This document shows, one piece after another, positions 1-9,706 of a stretch of DNA of 64,000 nucleotides. This stretch comes from Shinella sp. UYSO24 (GTDB lineage: Bacteria > Pseudomonadota > Alphaproteobacteria > Rhizobiales > Rhizobiaceae): NCBI GenBank assembly GCA_902167985.1, contig CABHNZ010000002.1, positions 124,001 through 188,000 on the forward strand, in the 5' to 3' direction. Numbering within the stretch: the stretch's first letter is position 1; each line of letters starts with the position of its first letter. The notes beneath the pieces were generated by a model. It had not been told where the DNA came from. It did not search any database and saw nothing but the letters and a program-made list of their open reading frames with translations. A program made the translations under genes and the position numbers.

Positions 1-356
1 TCGTTTCGATCCAGACCGGCATCACCCGCGCAGAAGCGCTCGCCGTTGCGCAGAACATGCTGCAGGCAAACCCGGACATCAACGGCATATTCGGTTTCGG
101 CGATGACGCGGCTCTTGCCGCTTCCGTCGCTGTCAAGTCCGCCGGCCTTGCCGGCAAGGTGAAGGTGATCGGCTTCGACGGCATGCCGGAAGCCCGCGCC
201 GCCGTCGATAGCGACCCGGATATGGTCGGCGTCATCCAGCAGTACCCGGACCAGATGGGTAAGCTTGCCGTCGATACCGCGATCAAGCTCGAAAAGGGCG
301 AGACCGTGCCGGAAAGCCAGCCGATCGTGCCCGGCGTCTACACCAAGAAGAAGTAA
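1..356 (+). CDS. Sugar ABC transporter periplasmic binding protein, C-terminal part
   Basis: Only the last 117 codons are in the window; the frame enters at base 3 and ends at TAA 354-356. The visible part is the C-terminal lobe of a ribose-class (type I periplasmic fold) solute receptor. NPDINGIFGFGDDAAL and KVIGFDG match the hinge and ligand-contact segments typical of RbsB-like proteins. It would bind the sugar or polyol in the periplasm and hand it to the permease encoded at 1994. It is followed by a stem-loop and then the ATPase and permease genes of the same importer. Specificity cannot be read from this fragment; the downstream kinase and GatZ-like gene suggest tagatose or a hexitol that yields it. 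Confidence 0.9.
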   Translation, partial: VSIQTGITRAEALAVAQNMLQANPDINGIFGFGDDAALAASVAVKSAGLAGKVKVIGFDGMPEARAAVDSDPDMVGVIQQYPDQMGKLAVDTAIKLEKGETVPESQPIVPGVYTKKK

Positions 357-376
357 GACTCTTTCGAGGTTTCGAT

Positions 377-412
377 GCGGCCCGCTTAGGGCGTCCGCTT
401 GGAGCGGGCCGC
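377..412 (+). promoter_or_regulatory. Intercistronic stem-loop after the binding-protein gene
   Basis: GCGGCCCGCT at 377-386 pairs perfectly with AGCGGGCCGC at 403-412 around a 16-base loop. There is no T-run, so it is less likely a strong terminator than an mRNA-stabilising or attenuating hairpin. Such hairpins are common between a binding-protein gene, which needs high expression, and the downstream transporter genes. Confidence 0.6.
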
Positions 413-484
413 AGTTTCCCGTGCCGTCTTGTCTAGCCTTGGAGCAGGTGGTGACGAGACGTGCCAGACTTCGGAGGTTTCCCC

Positions 485-1997
485 ATGGTCGGGACGCAGA
501 CGACGTGATCCTTGAGATCCGCGACGTGTCCAAGCTGTTCGGCACCGTCGCTGCGCTGAAAACCATGCAGCTGAAGGTCCGTGCCGGACGCGTGCATACC
601 ATTCTCGGCGAGAACGGTGCGGGCAAGTCGACGCTGATGAAGATCCTTGCAGGCGTGCACCAGCCGAGCGGCGGGACGATCACGCTCGGCGGCGCGCCCT
701 ATGCGCCGAAAAACCCGCAGGATGCCGTGAAGGCTGGCCTGACGATCGTCTTTCAGGAGCTCAGCCTCTGCAACAATCTGACCGTCGCGGAAAACATTCT
801 GGCGACGCGCGAGCCGGCAACGGCAGGCTTCATCAACGACAAGGCGCTGGTGCGAACCGCTGCCGCCCTCGTGTCGGATCTGAAGCTTCCCGTCCATGTC
901 GAGGACAAGGTCGGTGACCTGTCGATTGCCCAGCGCCAGCTGGTCGAGATCGCCAAGGGCCTGAGCGTCGATGCCAAGGTCGTTATTCTGGATGAACCGA
1001 CCTCATCGCTCAGTGACAGCGAGGCGGAGATCCTCTTCGAGATCATCGCCAAGCTGAAGGCGAAGGGCGTCGCCGTCATCTACATTTCCCACCGCATGGA
1101 AGAAATCATGCGGTTGAGCGACGACATCACGGTCGTGCGCGATGGCACATACATCACCACCAGGGAAAAGAGCGAGACGACGATCGAGGAGCTGATTGCC
1201 CTGATGGTCGGCCGTGACATGAACGAGATCTACCCGCCGCGCGATGTACCGGCGCCACCGGCAAGTGCGCCCTCGGTGCTTTCGGTGAAGGGCCTGACGC
1301 GTCCCGGCGAATTCGAGAATATGAATTTCGAGGTACGCGCCGGCGAGATCCTCGGCTTTTTCGGCCTGATCGGTTCGGGCCGCTCGGAAGTCATGAATAC
1401 GCTGTTCGGCGTGCGTCAGGCGGCGTCGGGCACGGTCGAGATCGACGGTAAGGTCGTGAAGATCGCATCAGCGGTCGATGCCATCGATCACCGCATCGGA
1501 TTCGTCACCGAAAACCGCAAGGAGGAGGGGCTCGTCCTTTCCCATAGCGTCGAGACCAATATTTCGATGGTGGCGCTCGATAGCTATGCCGGGCCGTTCG
1601 GCTTTCTGAAGCGCCGGGCCGAGCGCAAGGCGGCACAGGTCGAGGTTGGGCGCCTTGTGATCAAGACGGCATCGCTGGAGACATCCGCCGGTGCGCTCTC
1701 GGGCGGCAACCAGCAGAAGATCGTGCTCGCTAAATGGCTTTTGACCAAGCCAAAGATCCTCATTCTGGACGAGCCGACGCGCGGCGTCGATGTCGGCGCC
1801 AAGTTTGAAATCTACAAGATCATCCGCCAGCTGGCGGCCGAGGGAACGGCGATCCTGCTCGTCTCCTCCGAACTTCCGGAAGTCATCGGCATGAGCGACC
1901 GCGCGTCATCATGAGCGAGGGCCACCAGACGGCTACCGTCTCGGCGCCAGATGACACCGGAAAAATTATGAGCTTTGCTACGGGATTTGCCGAATGA
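485..1997 (+). CDS. Sugar ABC transporter ATP-binding protein (RbsA type), two frame breaks
   Basis: Tandem ATPase energising the ribose-class importer. The first domain has Walker A GENGAGKST, signature LSIAQRQ and Walker B VVILDEPTS. The second has the degenerate Walker A usual in this family (GLIGSGRSEV), signature LSGGNQQK and Walker B ILILDEPTRGVD. A good ribosome site (GGAGG at 475-479) precedes ATG 485, but that frame reaches TGA after seven codons; one G missing near 505 would join it to the long frame, otherwise GTG 505 is the start. At the 3' end the frame stops at 1914 after MSDRASS. Adding one C near 1904 restores the family tail (MSDRAVIMSEGH) and runs to TGA 1995-1997, overlapping the permease start by ATGA. 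The repaired length of 504 residues matches RbsA. Confidence 0.9.
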
Positions 1998-2956
1998 GTG
2001 ATAAAGCCGCAAACAATGCCGCCTTCGCGCGGGTGATGAAACAGTATGGCGGGATCTTTCTCTCGCTGATCATCCTGTGCGTGATCTTCTCCGTCATGAA
2101 CCCGCGCTTCATGTCGGTGGCGAACTTCCTGAACGTGCTGCAGCAGGTCGCCGTCATCGCGATTGCCGCCTTCGGCATGACATGGGTCATCCTGCTTGGC
2201 GAGATCGACCTGTCGATCGGCTCGATCATTGCGGTTGCCGGCATGGTGGCGGCGCAATGCTTCGCCTTCGGCCTCGGCTTTGCCCCGACCTTCCTGCTGA
2301 CACTGGCCGCCGGCGCCATACTCGGCCTCGCCAATGGCGTGCTGACGGCAAAATTCCTGCTACCGTCCTTCATCGTCACCGTGGCGACGATGGGTATCTA
2401 TCGCGGTCTCGTCAGCCTGCCGACCAATGGCGCTCCGGCGATGATCATGGAGCCTACATGGACTGCCATCGGCACCCAGAGCTTCCTCGGTATTCCGATC
2501 GTCATCTGGTTCGTCGCTGTCCTCTTCCTGTTCAACCATATCCTGCTCAGCAAGACGAAATTCGGCCGTCGCGCCTATCTGACCGGCGGCAACCGCGAGG
2601 CGGCACTTTACTCCGGCATCAAGGTTGATCGCCTGAAGATCATCATCTTCATGATCTCCGGCGTCATGTCGGCCATCGCAGGCATCCTCTTGTCGTCGCG
2701 CCTCTTCTCGGCGCAGACCAATGCCGGCATGAGCTACGAGCTCGACGCGATCGCCGCAGCCGTTCTTGGCGGCACGAGCCTTGCCGGCGGCGTCGGCACG
2801 ATGATCGGCACGCTTATCGGTGCGCTCATCATCGGCGTCCTCAACAACGGCATGAACATGCTGTCGGTCCCGTATTTCTACCAGCTCATCGTCAAGGGCC
2901 TCGTCATCCTCATCGCCGTCTATCTCGACGTGCGGTCGAAGCGGGCCAAGGCGTAA
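1994..2956 (+). CDS. Sugar ABC transporter permease (RbsC type)
   Basis: A 320-residue inner-membrane permease of the ribose/xylose class. It has about eight to ten hydrophobic segments, starting with GGIFLSLIILCVIFSVMNPRF near the N-terminus. The segment GEIDLSIGSI and the late glycine-rich AAVLGGTSLAGGVGT are family hallmarks. The start ATG overlaps the repaired ATPase stop (ATGA 1994-1997), indicating translational coupling. It forms the channel for the receptor at 1-356, powered by the ATPase at 485. Confidence 0.93.
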   Translation: MSDKAANNAAFARVMKQYGGIFLSLIILCVIFSVMNPRFMSVANFLNVLQQVAVIAIAAFGMTWVILLGEIDLSIGSIIAVAGMVAAQCFAFGLGFAPTFLLTLAAGAILGLANGVLTAKFLLPSFIVTVATMGIYRGLVSLPTNGAPAMIMEPTWTAIGTQSFLGIPIVIWFVAVLFLFNHILLSKTKFGRRAYLTGGNREAALYSGIKVDRLKIIIFMISGVMSAIAGILLSSRLFSAQTNAGMSYELDAIAAAVLGGTSLAGGVGTMIGTLIGALIIGVLNNGMNMLSVPYFYQLIVKGLVILIAVYLDVRSKRAKA

Positions 2957-2978
2957 ATTTCAGCAGGCGAAGATAGTC

Positions 2979-3917
2979 ATGTCCAAGATCCTCACCATCG
3001 GCGAAATCCTTGTCGAGATCGTCGCGACCAGCAAGGGCAACGGTTTTCGCGAGGCCGTGCCTTTGATCGGGCCTTTTCCCTCCGGCGCTCCTGCGATCTT
3101 CATCGATCAGGTCGGCAAGCTCGGGCAGGATTGCGCCATCATCTCGCGCGTCGGCGACGACGATTTCGGCTACGTCAATATCGACCGCCTGACGCAGGAT
3201 GGCGTCGATGTCTCCGGCATCGAGATCTTGAAGCAGGGCACGACCGGCAGCGCCTTCGTACGCTATCGCGAGGATGGCAGCCGCGCCTTCGTCTTCAATA
3301 TCCGCTACAGCGCCTGCGGTACGATTTCGCTCAATGATGAAACACTGAAGCTGATCGACACCTGCACCCATCTGCATGTGATGGGAACGGCGCTTTACGC
3401 GCCGAGCGTCGTGGAAAGCATTCTGACGGCACTGACACGGATTAAGGCGAAGGGCGGCACCGTCTCGTTCGACCCGAACCTGCGGCCGGAAATCCTCGAT
3501 AGCCCCGGCATGCGCGAGGCTCTGCAGACCGTGCTTTCGAAGACCGACCTCTTCATGCCGAGCGGAGAGGAGCTTTTCCTCTTCACCGCTGCAAAGACGG
3601 AGGCCGACGCCGTCGCCGAACTGCTTGGCCGGGGCATCAAGGCGATCGTCGTCAAGCGCGGCTCCAAGGGCGCCAGCTATTTCGATGCGTCACAGTCGGT
3701 CGATATGGCGAGCTTCACCGTCGAGGAAATCGACCCGACGGGGGCCGGAGACTGCTTTGGTGCGACCTTCGTCACCTTCTGGCTGAAGGGAACCGCGCCG
3801 CAGGAAGCCCTGCGCTACGCCAACGCATCCGGTGCCCGCGCCGTCACCAAGGCCGGACCGATGGAAGGGGCCTCGACGAAGGCCGAACTCGATCAGCTGA
3901 TCGAAGCACAAGCTTGA
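2979..3917 (+). CDS. PfkB-family sugar kinase, probable D-tagatose 6-kinase
   Basis: A 312-residue cytoplasmic ribokinase/PfkB-fold kinase. The N-terminal [14 protein letters not shown] strand and the C-terminal [13 protein letters not shown] motif (anion hole and catalytic Asp of GAGD) are intact. It starts 22 bases after the permease and is followed at 3941 by a GatZ-family gene. In Agrobacterium tumefaciens C58 a PfkB kinase and a PF08013 (GatZ-like) epimerase turn D-tagatose into D-tagatose 6-phosphate and then D-fructose 6-phosphate. The same pairing here, inside a sugar-importer operon, makes that role likely, but it is inferred from context rather than from specificity residues. Confidence 0.85.
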   Translation: MSKILTIGEILVEIVATSKGNGFREAVPLIGPFPSGAPAIFIDQVGKLGQDCAIISRVGDDDFGYVNIDRLTQDGVDVSGIEILKQGTTGSAFVRYREDGSRAFVFNIRYSACGTISLNDETLKLIDTCTHLHVMGTALYAPSVVESILTALTRIKAKGGTVSFDPNLRPEILDSPGMREALQTVLSKTDLFMPSGEELFLFTAAKTEADAVAELLGRGIKAIVVKRGSKGASYFDASQSVDMASFTVEEIDPTGAGDCFGATFVTFWLKGTAPQEALRYANASGARAVTKAGPMEGASTKAELDQLIEAQA

Positions 3918-3940
3918 CCGGTAAGAAGAGGATACCCGAG

Positions 3941-5219
3941 ATGCAGAAGAACTACCTGTCCGACATCGCGACCTGGGGCAAGGGAACCGGCGTTAAAGGT
4001 ATCCCATCCATTTGCTCGGCACATCCGATGGTCATCGAAGCCTCGATGCGCCATGCGCTTGCCCGCGGCGAATATCTGCTGGTCGAGGCCACCTGCAACC
4101 AGGTGAACCAGGATGGCGGTTATACCGGCATGACGCCTTCCGATTTTCGCGCCTTCGTCGAGAAGATTGCCACTAAGACCGGCTTTCCGCTGGAAAAGCT
4201 GATCCTTGGCGGCGACCATCTCGCCCCAATCCCTGGAAGAACCTTCCCGCTGATGAGGCCATGGAAAAGGCACGGGTGATGATCGACGCCTATGCGCGGG
4301 CGGGCTTTACCAAGCTGCATCTCGACACCAGCATGGGCTGCGCCGGCGAGCCCGTCGCCCTGCCGGATGCCGTGACGGCGGAACGTGCGGCAAGCCTTGC
4401 CGCCGTCGCCGAAGCCGCGATCGCCGGATCTGAAGGCGTGCTGCCGGTCTATATCGTCGGTACCGAAGTGCCGATCCCCGGTGGCGCGATGGAAGAGATC
4501 GAAGAACTGGAACTAACCAAGCCGGAAGCGCGCGGGAAACGATTGCCGTGCATCGGGCAGCCTTTGAAGCAGCCGGCGTCGGCAAGGCTTTTGGCCGTGT
4601 CGTCGGTGCCGTCGTGCAGTCGGGTGTCGAGTTCGGCAACCACAATGTCATCGCCTATGACAGCCGCAAGGCCGCCGACTTAAGTGCGACGCTCGCCGAC
4701 CTGCCGGGCCTCGTCTTCGAAGCGCATTCCACCGATTACCAGACGCGTGATGCCCTGCGCTTGCTCGTGCTCGACGGTTTCGCCATCCTGAAAGTCGGCC
4801 CCGGCCTGACATTTGCTCTGCGTGAAGCCTTTTACGGCCTCGACCGGATCGCGGCCTTCCTCTTCCCGGAAAAGCGCTCTGCAACGCTGCTGGAGACGAT
4901 CGAGACGGTTCTCCTGGCCGAGCCGAAGAACTGGGAAAAATACTATCATGGAACGGCAGATGAGCAGCGGCTGCAGCGCCATTTCAGCTATAGTGATCGC
5001 GTCCGCTATTACTGGCCGAACCCGACCATCAACGTCGCGCTTGAAGAGCTCTTCGGCCTGCTGGACGGTGTCGAGATCCCCGAGACGCTGATCAGCCAGT
5101 ATCTGCAGGGCTCCTACGAGGCCGTTCGTTCCGGCACGGTTTCGCGCAGCGCCGAGGCGCTTGCGCTTCACGCCGTCGACCGCGTTCTGGAGGACTATTT
5201 CGAAGCTTGCCGCGCCTGA
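3941..5219 (+). CDS. GatZ/KbaZ-family protein, probable D-tagatose 6-phosphate 4-epimerase, two frame breaks
   Basis: The product starts [15 protein letters not shown] from ATG 3941, preceded by AGAGGA. It contains the family segments [28 protein letters not shown] and [14 protein letters not shown]. The frame is lost near 4223 (GGCCCC read as GCCCC) and near 4530 (GCGGCG read as GCGCG). Adding one G at each gives 426 residues, the normal size for PF08013. GatZ/KbaZ was first described as a non-catalytic aldolase subunit, but here no GatY-type catalytic aldolase is adjacent. That favours the epimerase activity shown for the A. tumefaciens homologue (tagatose 6-phosphate to fructose 6-phosphate). 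It is the last step of the operon and precedes the LacI regulator. Confidence 0.87.
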
Positions 5220-5273
5220 GAAAGGCGCAGCTTGCGCTGCGGCCCGATATTTGATTGAAAGCTGCATCCAAAA

Positions 5274-5288
5274 TTTAAATCGATTGAA
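5274..5288. promoter_or_regulatory. Candidate LacI-family operator
   Basis: TTTAAATCGATTGAA is nearly palindromic about a central CG, as LacI-family operators usually are. It lies just upstream of the LacI-family start at 5292. A related half (TTGATTGAAA) lies about 25 bases further upstream. It probably mediates autoregulation. Confidence 0.35.
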
Positions 5289-5291
5289 GTC

Positions 5292-6344
5292 ATGAGCGGG
5301 ACACAGATTTTGTCAGATAGACCGATCAAGACAATGGAAGACTTTTCCGAGTTCGTCGGCTTGTCCCGGCCGACCGTGTCGAAATATTTCAACGACCCGG
5401 CATCGGTGCGTCGCAAGACGCGCGACCTCATCGAAGTGGCGCTGAAGGAAAGCGGCTTTCGGCCAAATATGTTTGCGGTGAACCTCAACCGGCGCCGCAG
5501 CAATATTATCGGCATCATCATACCGAATTCGACGGACCCGTTCTACATGGCGCTGACGCGGCGGGTGGAGCTGATTGCCAATACGGCAGGCTTTCTCGCC
5601 TTCGTCCTCTCGTCGGATGGCAATGCCGAGCTTGAGGCGCGCGCCATCGAGACGCTGAAATCGATGAACGTGGCGGGCGCCGTGATTGCCCCCCTCGGCA
5701 TCAAGTCCCATCAGCAGACGCTGCGCACGCTCGGCGAAACCATTCCGCTCATCTATGTGGATTCTCCTCTGGACGAAACCTCGGCCTTTGTCGGCACGAA
5801 TAACCGGCAGAGTTTTCAGCTGATCGTCGATTATCTTTGCCGTTCCGGCGAGGCCCCCTGTTACCTTGGCATGCCCGGGGTCAATACCAATGCCGGCACG
5901 CGCGAGACGGCCTATGTCGAGGCCATGCGGCAGTTGAAGATGGACCCGATCGTTCTGCCAGTCGCGACCGACGCCGGCTGGGATTTCGAGCGTTTCGGCT
6001 ATGAGGAAACCCTGCGCATTCTCGATGAAGGCGGGTTTCCCTCGAAAACCGTTCTCTGCGCCAACGACCGCGTCGCTTTCGGCGCCATAGCGGCCGCCTA
6101 TCATCGCGGGCTGAAAGTGGGGCAGGCGCCGGGATGCGATCTGAGGATCGCCGGGCATGACGACCACCCGCTCTCGCGCTACGCCTGTCCGCCGATCACC
6201 ACCGTTGCGCAGAACTATAACGAGATTGGTCGGCTGGCGATGGACCTTCTTTTCCAGAAACTCGATGCGGATGCCCCTCAGGGCGATGACGTCAACGACC
6301 GCATATTGCTGGATGCCGCAATCATGCTGCGGGAATCCGCCTGA
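5292..6344 (+). CDS. LacI-family transcriptional regulator
   Basis: 350 residues. An N-terminal helix-turn-helix (MEDFSEFVGLSRPTVSKYFND, roughly residues 15-36) and hinge helix (SGFRPNMFAVNLNRR) are followed by a periplasmic-binding-protein-like sensor domain beginning NIIGIIIPN. It is co-directional with, and 72 bases after, the transporter/kinase/epimerase operon, so it is probably its ligand-responsive repressor, with the sugar or its phosphate as inducer. The unusual leader before the helix-turn-helix (about 14 residues) follows from the ATG 5292 start; a later start is possible. Confidence 0.9.
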   Translation: MSGTQILSDRPIKTMEDFSEFVGLSRPTVSKYFNDPASVRRKTRDLIEVALKESGFRPNMFAVNLNRRRSNIIGIIIPNSTDPFYMALTRRVELIANTAGFLAFVLSSDGNAELEARAIETLKSMNVAGAVIAPLGIKSHQQTLRTLGETIPLIYVDSPLDETSAFVGTNNRQSFQLIVDYLCRSGEAPCYLGMPGVNTNAGTRETAYVEAMRQLKMDPIVLPVATDAGWDFERFGYEETLRILDEGGFPSKTVLCANDRVAFGAIAAAYHRGLKVGQAPGCDLRIAGHDDHPLSRYACPPITTVAQNYNEIGRLAMDLLFQKLDADAPQGDDVNDRILLDAAIMLRESA

Positions 6345-6352
6345 GCGGTGAA

Positions 6353-6404
6353 TGCCGGATAAGGTTCAACGCAAACAGTGAGGTTGCGGGTTCGCTATCC
6401 GGCA
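6353..6404. terminator. Inverted repeat between convergent genes
   Basis: TGCCGGATA (6353-6361) pairs perfectly with TATCCGGCA (6396-6404), enclosing the junction of the convergent LacI and RNA-ligase-like genes. The second arm overlaps the latter's stop codon. There is no T-run, so any terminator function is uncertain. Confidence 0.35.
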
Positions 6405-6946
6405 AGATGGACGGTCGCCGCATGTTGCCATGGGCCACCGAGATAGTCCCAGAGGTCGAGGCCGGTGATCCTTACCGGCAGCGGTTGATACGACGCCTGC
6501 AGTTCCCGATAAAGCCGGTCTGCGGTCTGCCTGTCGACATTGTTCTGGATCGTGATGTGCGGTCGCCAGACCTGCATGTCCTGCGGGCCGAGCCATGGCG
6601 CAAAAGCGACCCTCAGCCGCGCGCGCATGGCCTCAAGCTCGGAACTGCCAATCTCCAGCGCGACCCCGGCGCCCAGATGGCGCAGGCGACGCGCCTCGGC
6701 CGTGAAGCCAGGCGTTTCACCGCCGACACGCGTCAATTCACGGACGATCCGGTCACGATATTCACCGGGGAGGCGGTGAAACATGGTGATATGCGCCTTG
6801 AGGACATTCCGCTCCGGCGGAAAATGCTGCTGTCGCAGGTCATTGAATGGGGCAATGTCATGCTCGGCGATCTGGGCGGTGAGAATCAGCGGATAGCGTG
6901 TCTTCAAGTCGATCATCCGGCGCGAGAGTAGAGCGAAGGCCGTCAA
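6395..6946 (-). CDS. 2'-5' RNA ligase / cyclic phosphodiesterase (2H) family protein
   Basis: 183 residues with the two H-x-T-x motifs that define the 2H phosphoesterase superfamily: HITM at about residue 52 and HITI at about residue 130. The spacing is normal for bacterial LigT/ThpR-like proteins. It is cytoplasmic and probably opens 2',3'-cyclic phosphates or acts on 2'-5' linkages; its physiological substrate is generally unknown. An internal Met at residue 11 (MIDLKTRYPL) may be the true start. It is monocistronic and convergent with the LacI gene. Confidence 0.85.
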   Translation of the reverse strand: MTAFALLSRRMIDLKTRYPLILTAQIAEHDIAPFNDLRQQHFPPERNVLKAHITMFHRLPGEYRDRIVRELTRVGGETPGFTAEARRLRHLGAGVALEIGSSELEAMRARLRVAFAPWLGPQDMQVWRPHITIQNNVDRQTADRLYRELQASYQPLPVRITGLDLWDYLGGPWQHAATVHLAG

Positions 6947-7089
6947 TATAGGCGGCGTGGGGTCATAAATCTTCCGCCCCGTTTTTCTCCTGCCCCAGAA
7001 TGCTGAAACCGCGGGAAAAACCCGTCAGCTGGCCAAAGCCTCCCGCCCTGCGGCATGACGACCGGCAAGGTCCATGCTAGGTTTCTCAT

Positions 7090-8070
7090 ATGATGCAGCG
7101 AACCATGCCCAATCGACCTGCCCAGTTCGACATGTTCGGCGAGGAGCAGGTGAATGACCACCTTCCGAAGCCTGCCGCAGATCCGCGCTCACGCCGCATC
7201 ACGCCGGCCGCGATGGATGAGGAAGACATGGTGGCATATCTCGCCGCCAGTGGTCGCTACCGTGTCCTCCGCAAGCTGATGCCAAGGCCGGTCGTCGCGA
7301 GACCCCGGCCGGCGTCGGATTTCCCTTTGAAGGGCGTCATACTCGACACGGAAACGACCGGTCTCAACCATCGCAAGAATGAGATCATCGAGATCGGATT
7401 GATCGCTTTCACCTTCAACGCGGAGGGGGAAATCGGTGATGTGACCGGGGTTTATGGCGGGCTCCGGCAGCCTGCGGCTCCGCTTCCGCCGGAGATTATC
7501 AAACTCACCGGCATAACCGACGAGATGCTGGTGGGGGAGGCGATCGATATGCGGGCAGTGGAGGCACTCATCGCGCCCGCTGACTTGGTCATCGCCCACA
7601 ATGCGGGCTTCGACCGGCCGTTCTGCGAGGCCTTCTCGCCGATCTTCGCCGGCAAGGCCTGGGCCTGCTCGAATGTCGAGGTCGGCTGGTCGGCGCGCGG
7701 ATATGAAGGGACGAAGCTTGGCTATCTGATCGGTCAGGCCGGTTTCTTTCACGATGGCCATCGCGCAGTGGATGATTGTTTCGCGCTGCTTGAAGTGCTT
7801 GATCGGAAGCGGGAAGGGGAGCAAACAACACCGTTTTCCGAACTATACGCGGCGAGCCAGCGCATAAGAGTGCGTATTTTCGCCGAACACAGCCCATTCG
7901 ACATGAAGGATCACCTCAAAGCGCGCGGCTATCGCTGGTCTGATGGCAGCGATGGGCGACCGAAATCCTGGTGGATCGAAGTGGCAGAGACGGACCTTGA
8001 GCCCGAGCTCCACTATCTGCGCTCTGAGATCTACCGCTATCCCGAGGCGGATCCGCACGCAGGGTTTTGA
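7090..8070 (+). CDS. DnaQ-like 3'-5' exonuclease (DEDDh family)
   Basis: 326 residues with a DnaQ-type exonuclease fold from about residue 82. Metal-binding residues are visible as Asp86/Glu88 (LDTETTGL), Asp175 (HNAGFDRPF) and His224/Asp229 (HRAVDD). The first 80 residues are a polar leader. The C-terminal section (about 245-326, with RIRVRIFAEHSPFDMKDHLKARGYRWSDG) is an extension found in stand-alone alphaproteobacterial DnaQ-like proteins, not in the polymerase epsilon subunit itself. It probably degrades single-stranded DNA or RNA ends. It has no operon partners. Confidence 0.87.
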   Translation: MMQRTMPNRPAQFDMFGEEQVNDHLPKPAADPRSRRITPAAMDEEDMVAYLAASGRYRVLRKLMPRPVVARPRPASDFPLKGVILDTETTGLNHRKNEIIEIGLIAFTFNAEGEIGDVTGVYGGLRQPAAPLPPEIIKLTGITDEMLVGEAIDMRAVEALIAPADLVIAHNAGFDRPFCEAFSPIFAGKAWACSNVEVGWSARGYEGTKLGYLIGQAGFFHDGHRAVDDCFALLEVLDRKREGEQTTPFSELYAASQRIRVRIFAEHSPFDMKDHLKARGYRWSDGSDGRPKSWWIEVAETDLEPELHYLRSEIYRYPEADPHAGF

Positions 8071-8566
8071 CAGCTTTCGACCGTTTCGCGCATGATGTTT
8101 CGATCTGATCAGATCAGATCCGAGCGCTCCCGAGATTACTGCTATCCTGCTAAAGCGGGACGCCGCAGTCGGCCGAGCAATCAAACCCTGCGCTTTCCAC
8201 CAAACCCCCGCGATATGGCACACCAATCGCCCTCACGCTGGAGCGCCCGTCGCGTAATGCTTGTGCCGCCCGGGCCCCGGCTTGAGCGTGAGCAGCATGC
8301 CGGCTTTACGACCGGGCGCCGTGCCTGGGCGTCAAGGAAAGGTGGTCCCTATCGTCGGCCTCATAATCAGGTGGTTCGACACGAATACCCATTTGCGGAT
8401 CAAGGCCAGAAAATCCGCCTATGTCAGCAGGGCCCATCTCGCATACCTAACTTTGCGCGATGGTCGTGTCTGAGGCTCGACTTCCTCGGTCCATCAAACA
8501 CACGTTAACGCGAGAGACACCTTAAACAGCTTCGCGCCGCCGCCGCTCCCCACGGCCATCAACGGC
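8071..8566. other. Gene-less stretch of about 500 bases
   Basis: No open frame here has a recognisable product or credible ribosome site; the longest (8092-8508 +) is low-complexity and probably chance. The only structure noticed is the perfect 14-base palindrome GATCTGATCAGATC at 8102-8115. It may hold the untranslated tail of the exonuclease mRNA and the end of the polysaccharide transcript. Confidence 0.4.
8102..8115. repeat. Perfect 14-bp palindrome
   Basis: GATCTGATCAGATC equals its own reverse complement and sits 31 bases after the exonuclease stop codon. It contains three GATC sites. Function unknown. Confidence 0.5.
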
Positions 8567-9706
8567 TCATCCTCCCGCTGCCTCCGCCCACGCTTCTCCT
8601 TCGATCAGGCCACAGCGCGCGAAATCCCGCCAGTCGCGATAGGTCCTGGTCGGTTCCCCGACGAAGGATATGGCATTGCGATCGGCAGAATAGGCGGCGT
8701 ATTCGGCCGTATGTTCTGACAGGATCGGCCGCTCGGTGACGTTTTCAACGAAGCTCGACATGAATTTGTAGTGCAGCAGAGCCGCCGTCACGGTTGGTCC
8801 GGCTTTGGCCTCGGGCCGGTTCAACCCCAAAGGCCAGATCTGATGTGACGACTTCAGGTAAAGCCGCTCGCCGCCAACATAGACAAGCGGCAGCTTGTTG
8901 AGCGCCGGCCCGTTCCAGAGCTGGTCGCTGAAATAAACCCGACCGCGAACGCCCCCCTTGATCCAGAGCGTTCTGTCTTTCTCGACGTAGTCGACCGCAT
9001 AGCCGCTGGCATCGAAGAGGCTGCAAACTTCCAGCGGATCGCGGCCTGGTGCGCAGATATTCGTGCTGATGTTACGGTCGCTATACATGTCGACCATGAC
9101 TGCCCGCAGCGCACCCATTCCGGCACGCGTCATATAGCGCGTCAGGTCTGCAATCGAACGCGTGTCGGAATGCGGAAAGACGAGGAATTCGTCTGCATCG
9201 ACATAGAGCACCCATTTTTCGCTGCAGTAGCGATTGATGACCTCGTTGATCCAGTCATTGCCGAAACGCGCCGCCTTGTAGGATCCGGTTGCAACGACCA
9301 GTGAGACATCGTCAAAGCCGGCCAGCAGGGTTGCAGTATCGTCCGTCGACTGGTTGTCGATGACGATGAAATGCTCAATGCCGAGGCGTCGATAATAATC
9401 GAGAAAGAAGGCGAGGCGGTGCCCTTCATTTCGCACGACGCAGACCAGAACATGTCGTGCCCAGCGCATGGATTTGCGCATGCCTGACACATTCAGCTGG
9501 CCTGCCTTCAATCGGCGACGCAGGTGAGCCTTGGCGAAATGCGAGAAACTGCGGGATGCCTGGCCGTTCGCCAGACGCGCAAAGGCCGATCCGAGTGACG
9601 ACAAACCACCGCGGCGATCAGGTCGATCAGACGTTGTGGCACTACGGGCAAGCGTGAGCAGGCTATTGTCGGTCAGCATGGTGCTGCTTGAGGCGTCATA
9701 CCGCAT
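8567..9706 (-). CDS. Glycosyltransferase family 2-like protein of the polysaccharide locus
   Basis: 379 residues. A catalytic domain starts near residue 88 (LVCVVRNEGHRLAFFLDYYRRLGIEHFIVIDNQSTD) with a metal-binding YVDADEF motif near residue 170. This resembles the GT2/GT92-like (Glyco_tranf_2_4) enzymes that add sugars to surface polysaccharides from the cytoplasmic face. The first 85 residues are basic and not recognised. Its start overlaps the upstream GT8 gene by 11 bases (9696-9706); an alternative ATG at 9679 would remove the overlap. It is the last gene of the leftward polysaccharide run. Confidence 0.82.
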   Translation of the reverse strand: MRYDASSSTMLTDNSLLTLARSATTSDRPDRRGGLSSLGSAFARLANGQASRSFSHFAKAHLRRRLKAGQLNVSGMRKSMRWARHVLVCVVRNEGHRLAFFLDYYRRLGIEHFIVIDNQSTDDTATLLAGFDDVSLVVATGSYKAARFGNDWINEVINRYCSEKWVLYVDADEFLVFPHSDTRSIADLTRYMTRAGMGALRAVMVDMYSDRNISTNICAPGRDPLEVCSLFDASGYAVDYVEKDRTLWIKGGVRGRVYFSDQLWNGPALNKLPLVYVGGERLYLKSSHQIWPLGLNRPEAKAGPTVTAALLHYKFMSSFVENVTERPILSEHTAEYAAYSADRNAISFVGEPTRTYRDWRDFARCGLIEGEAWAEAAGG

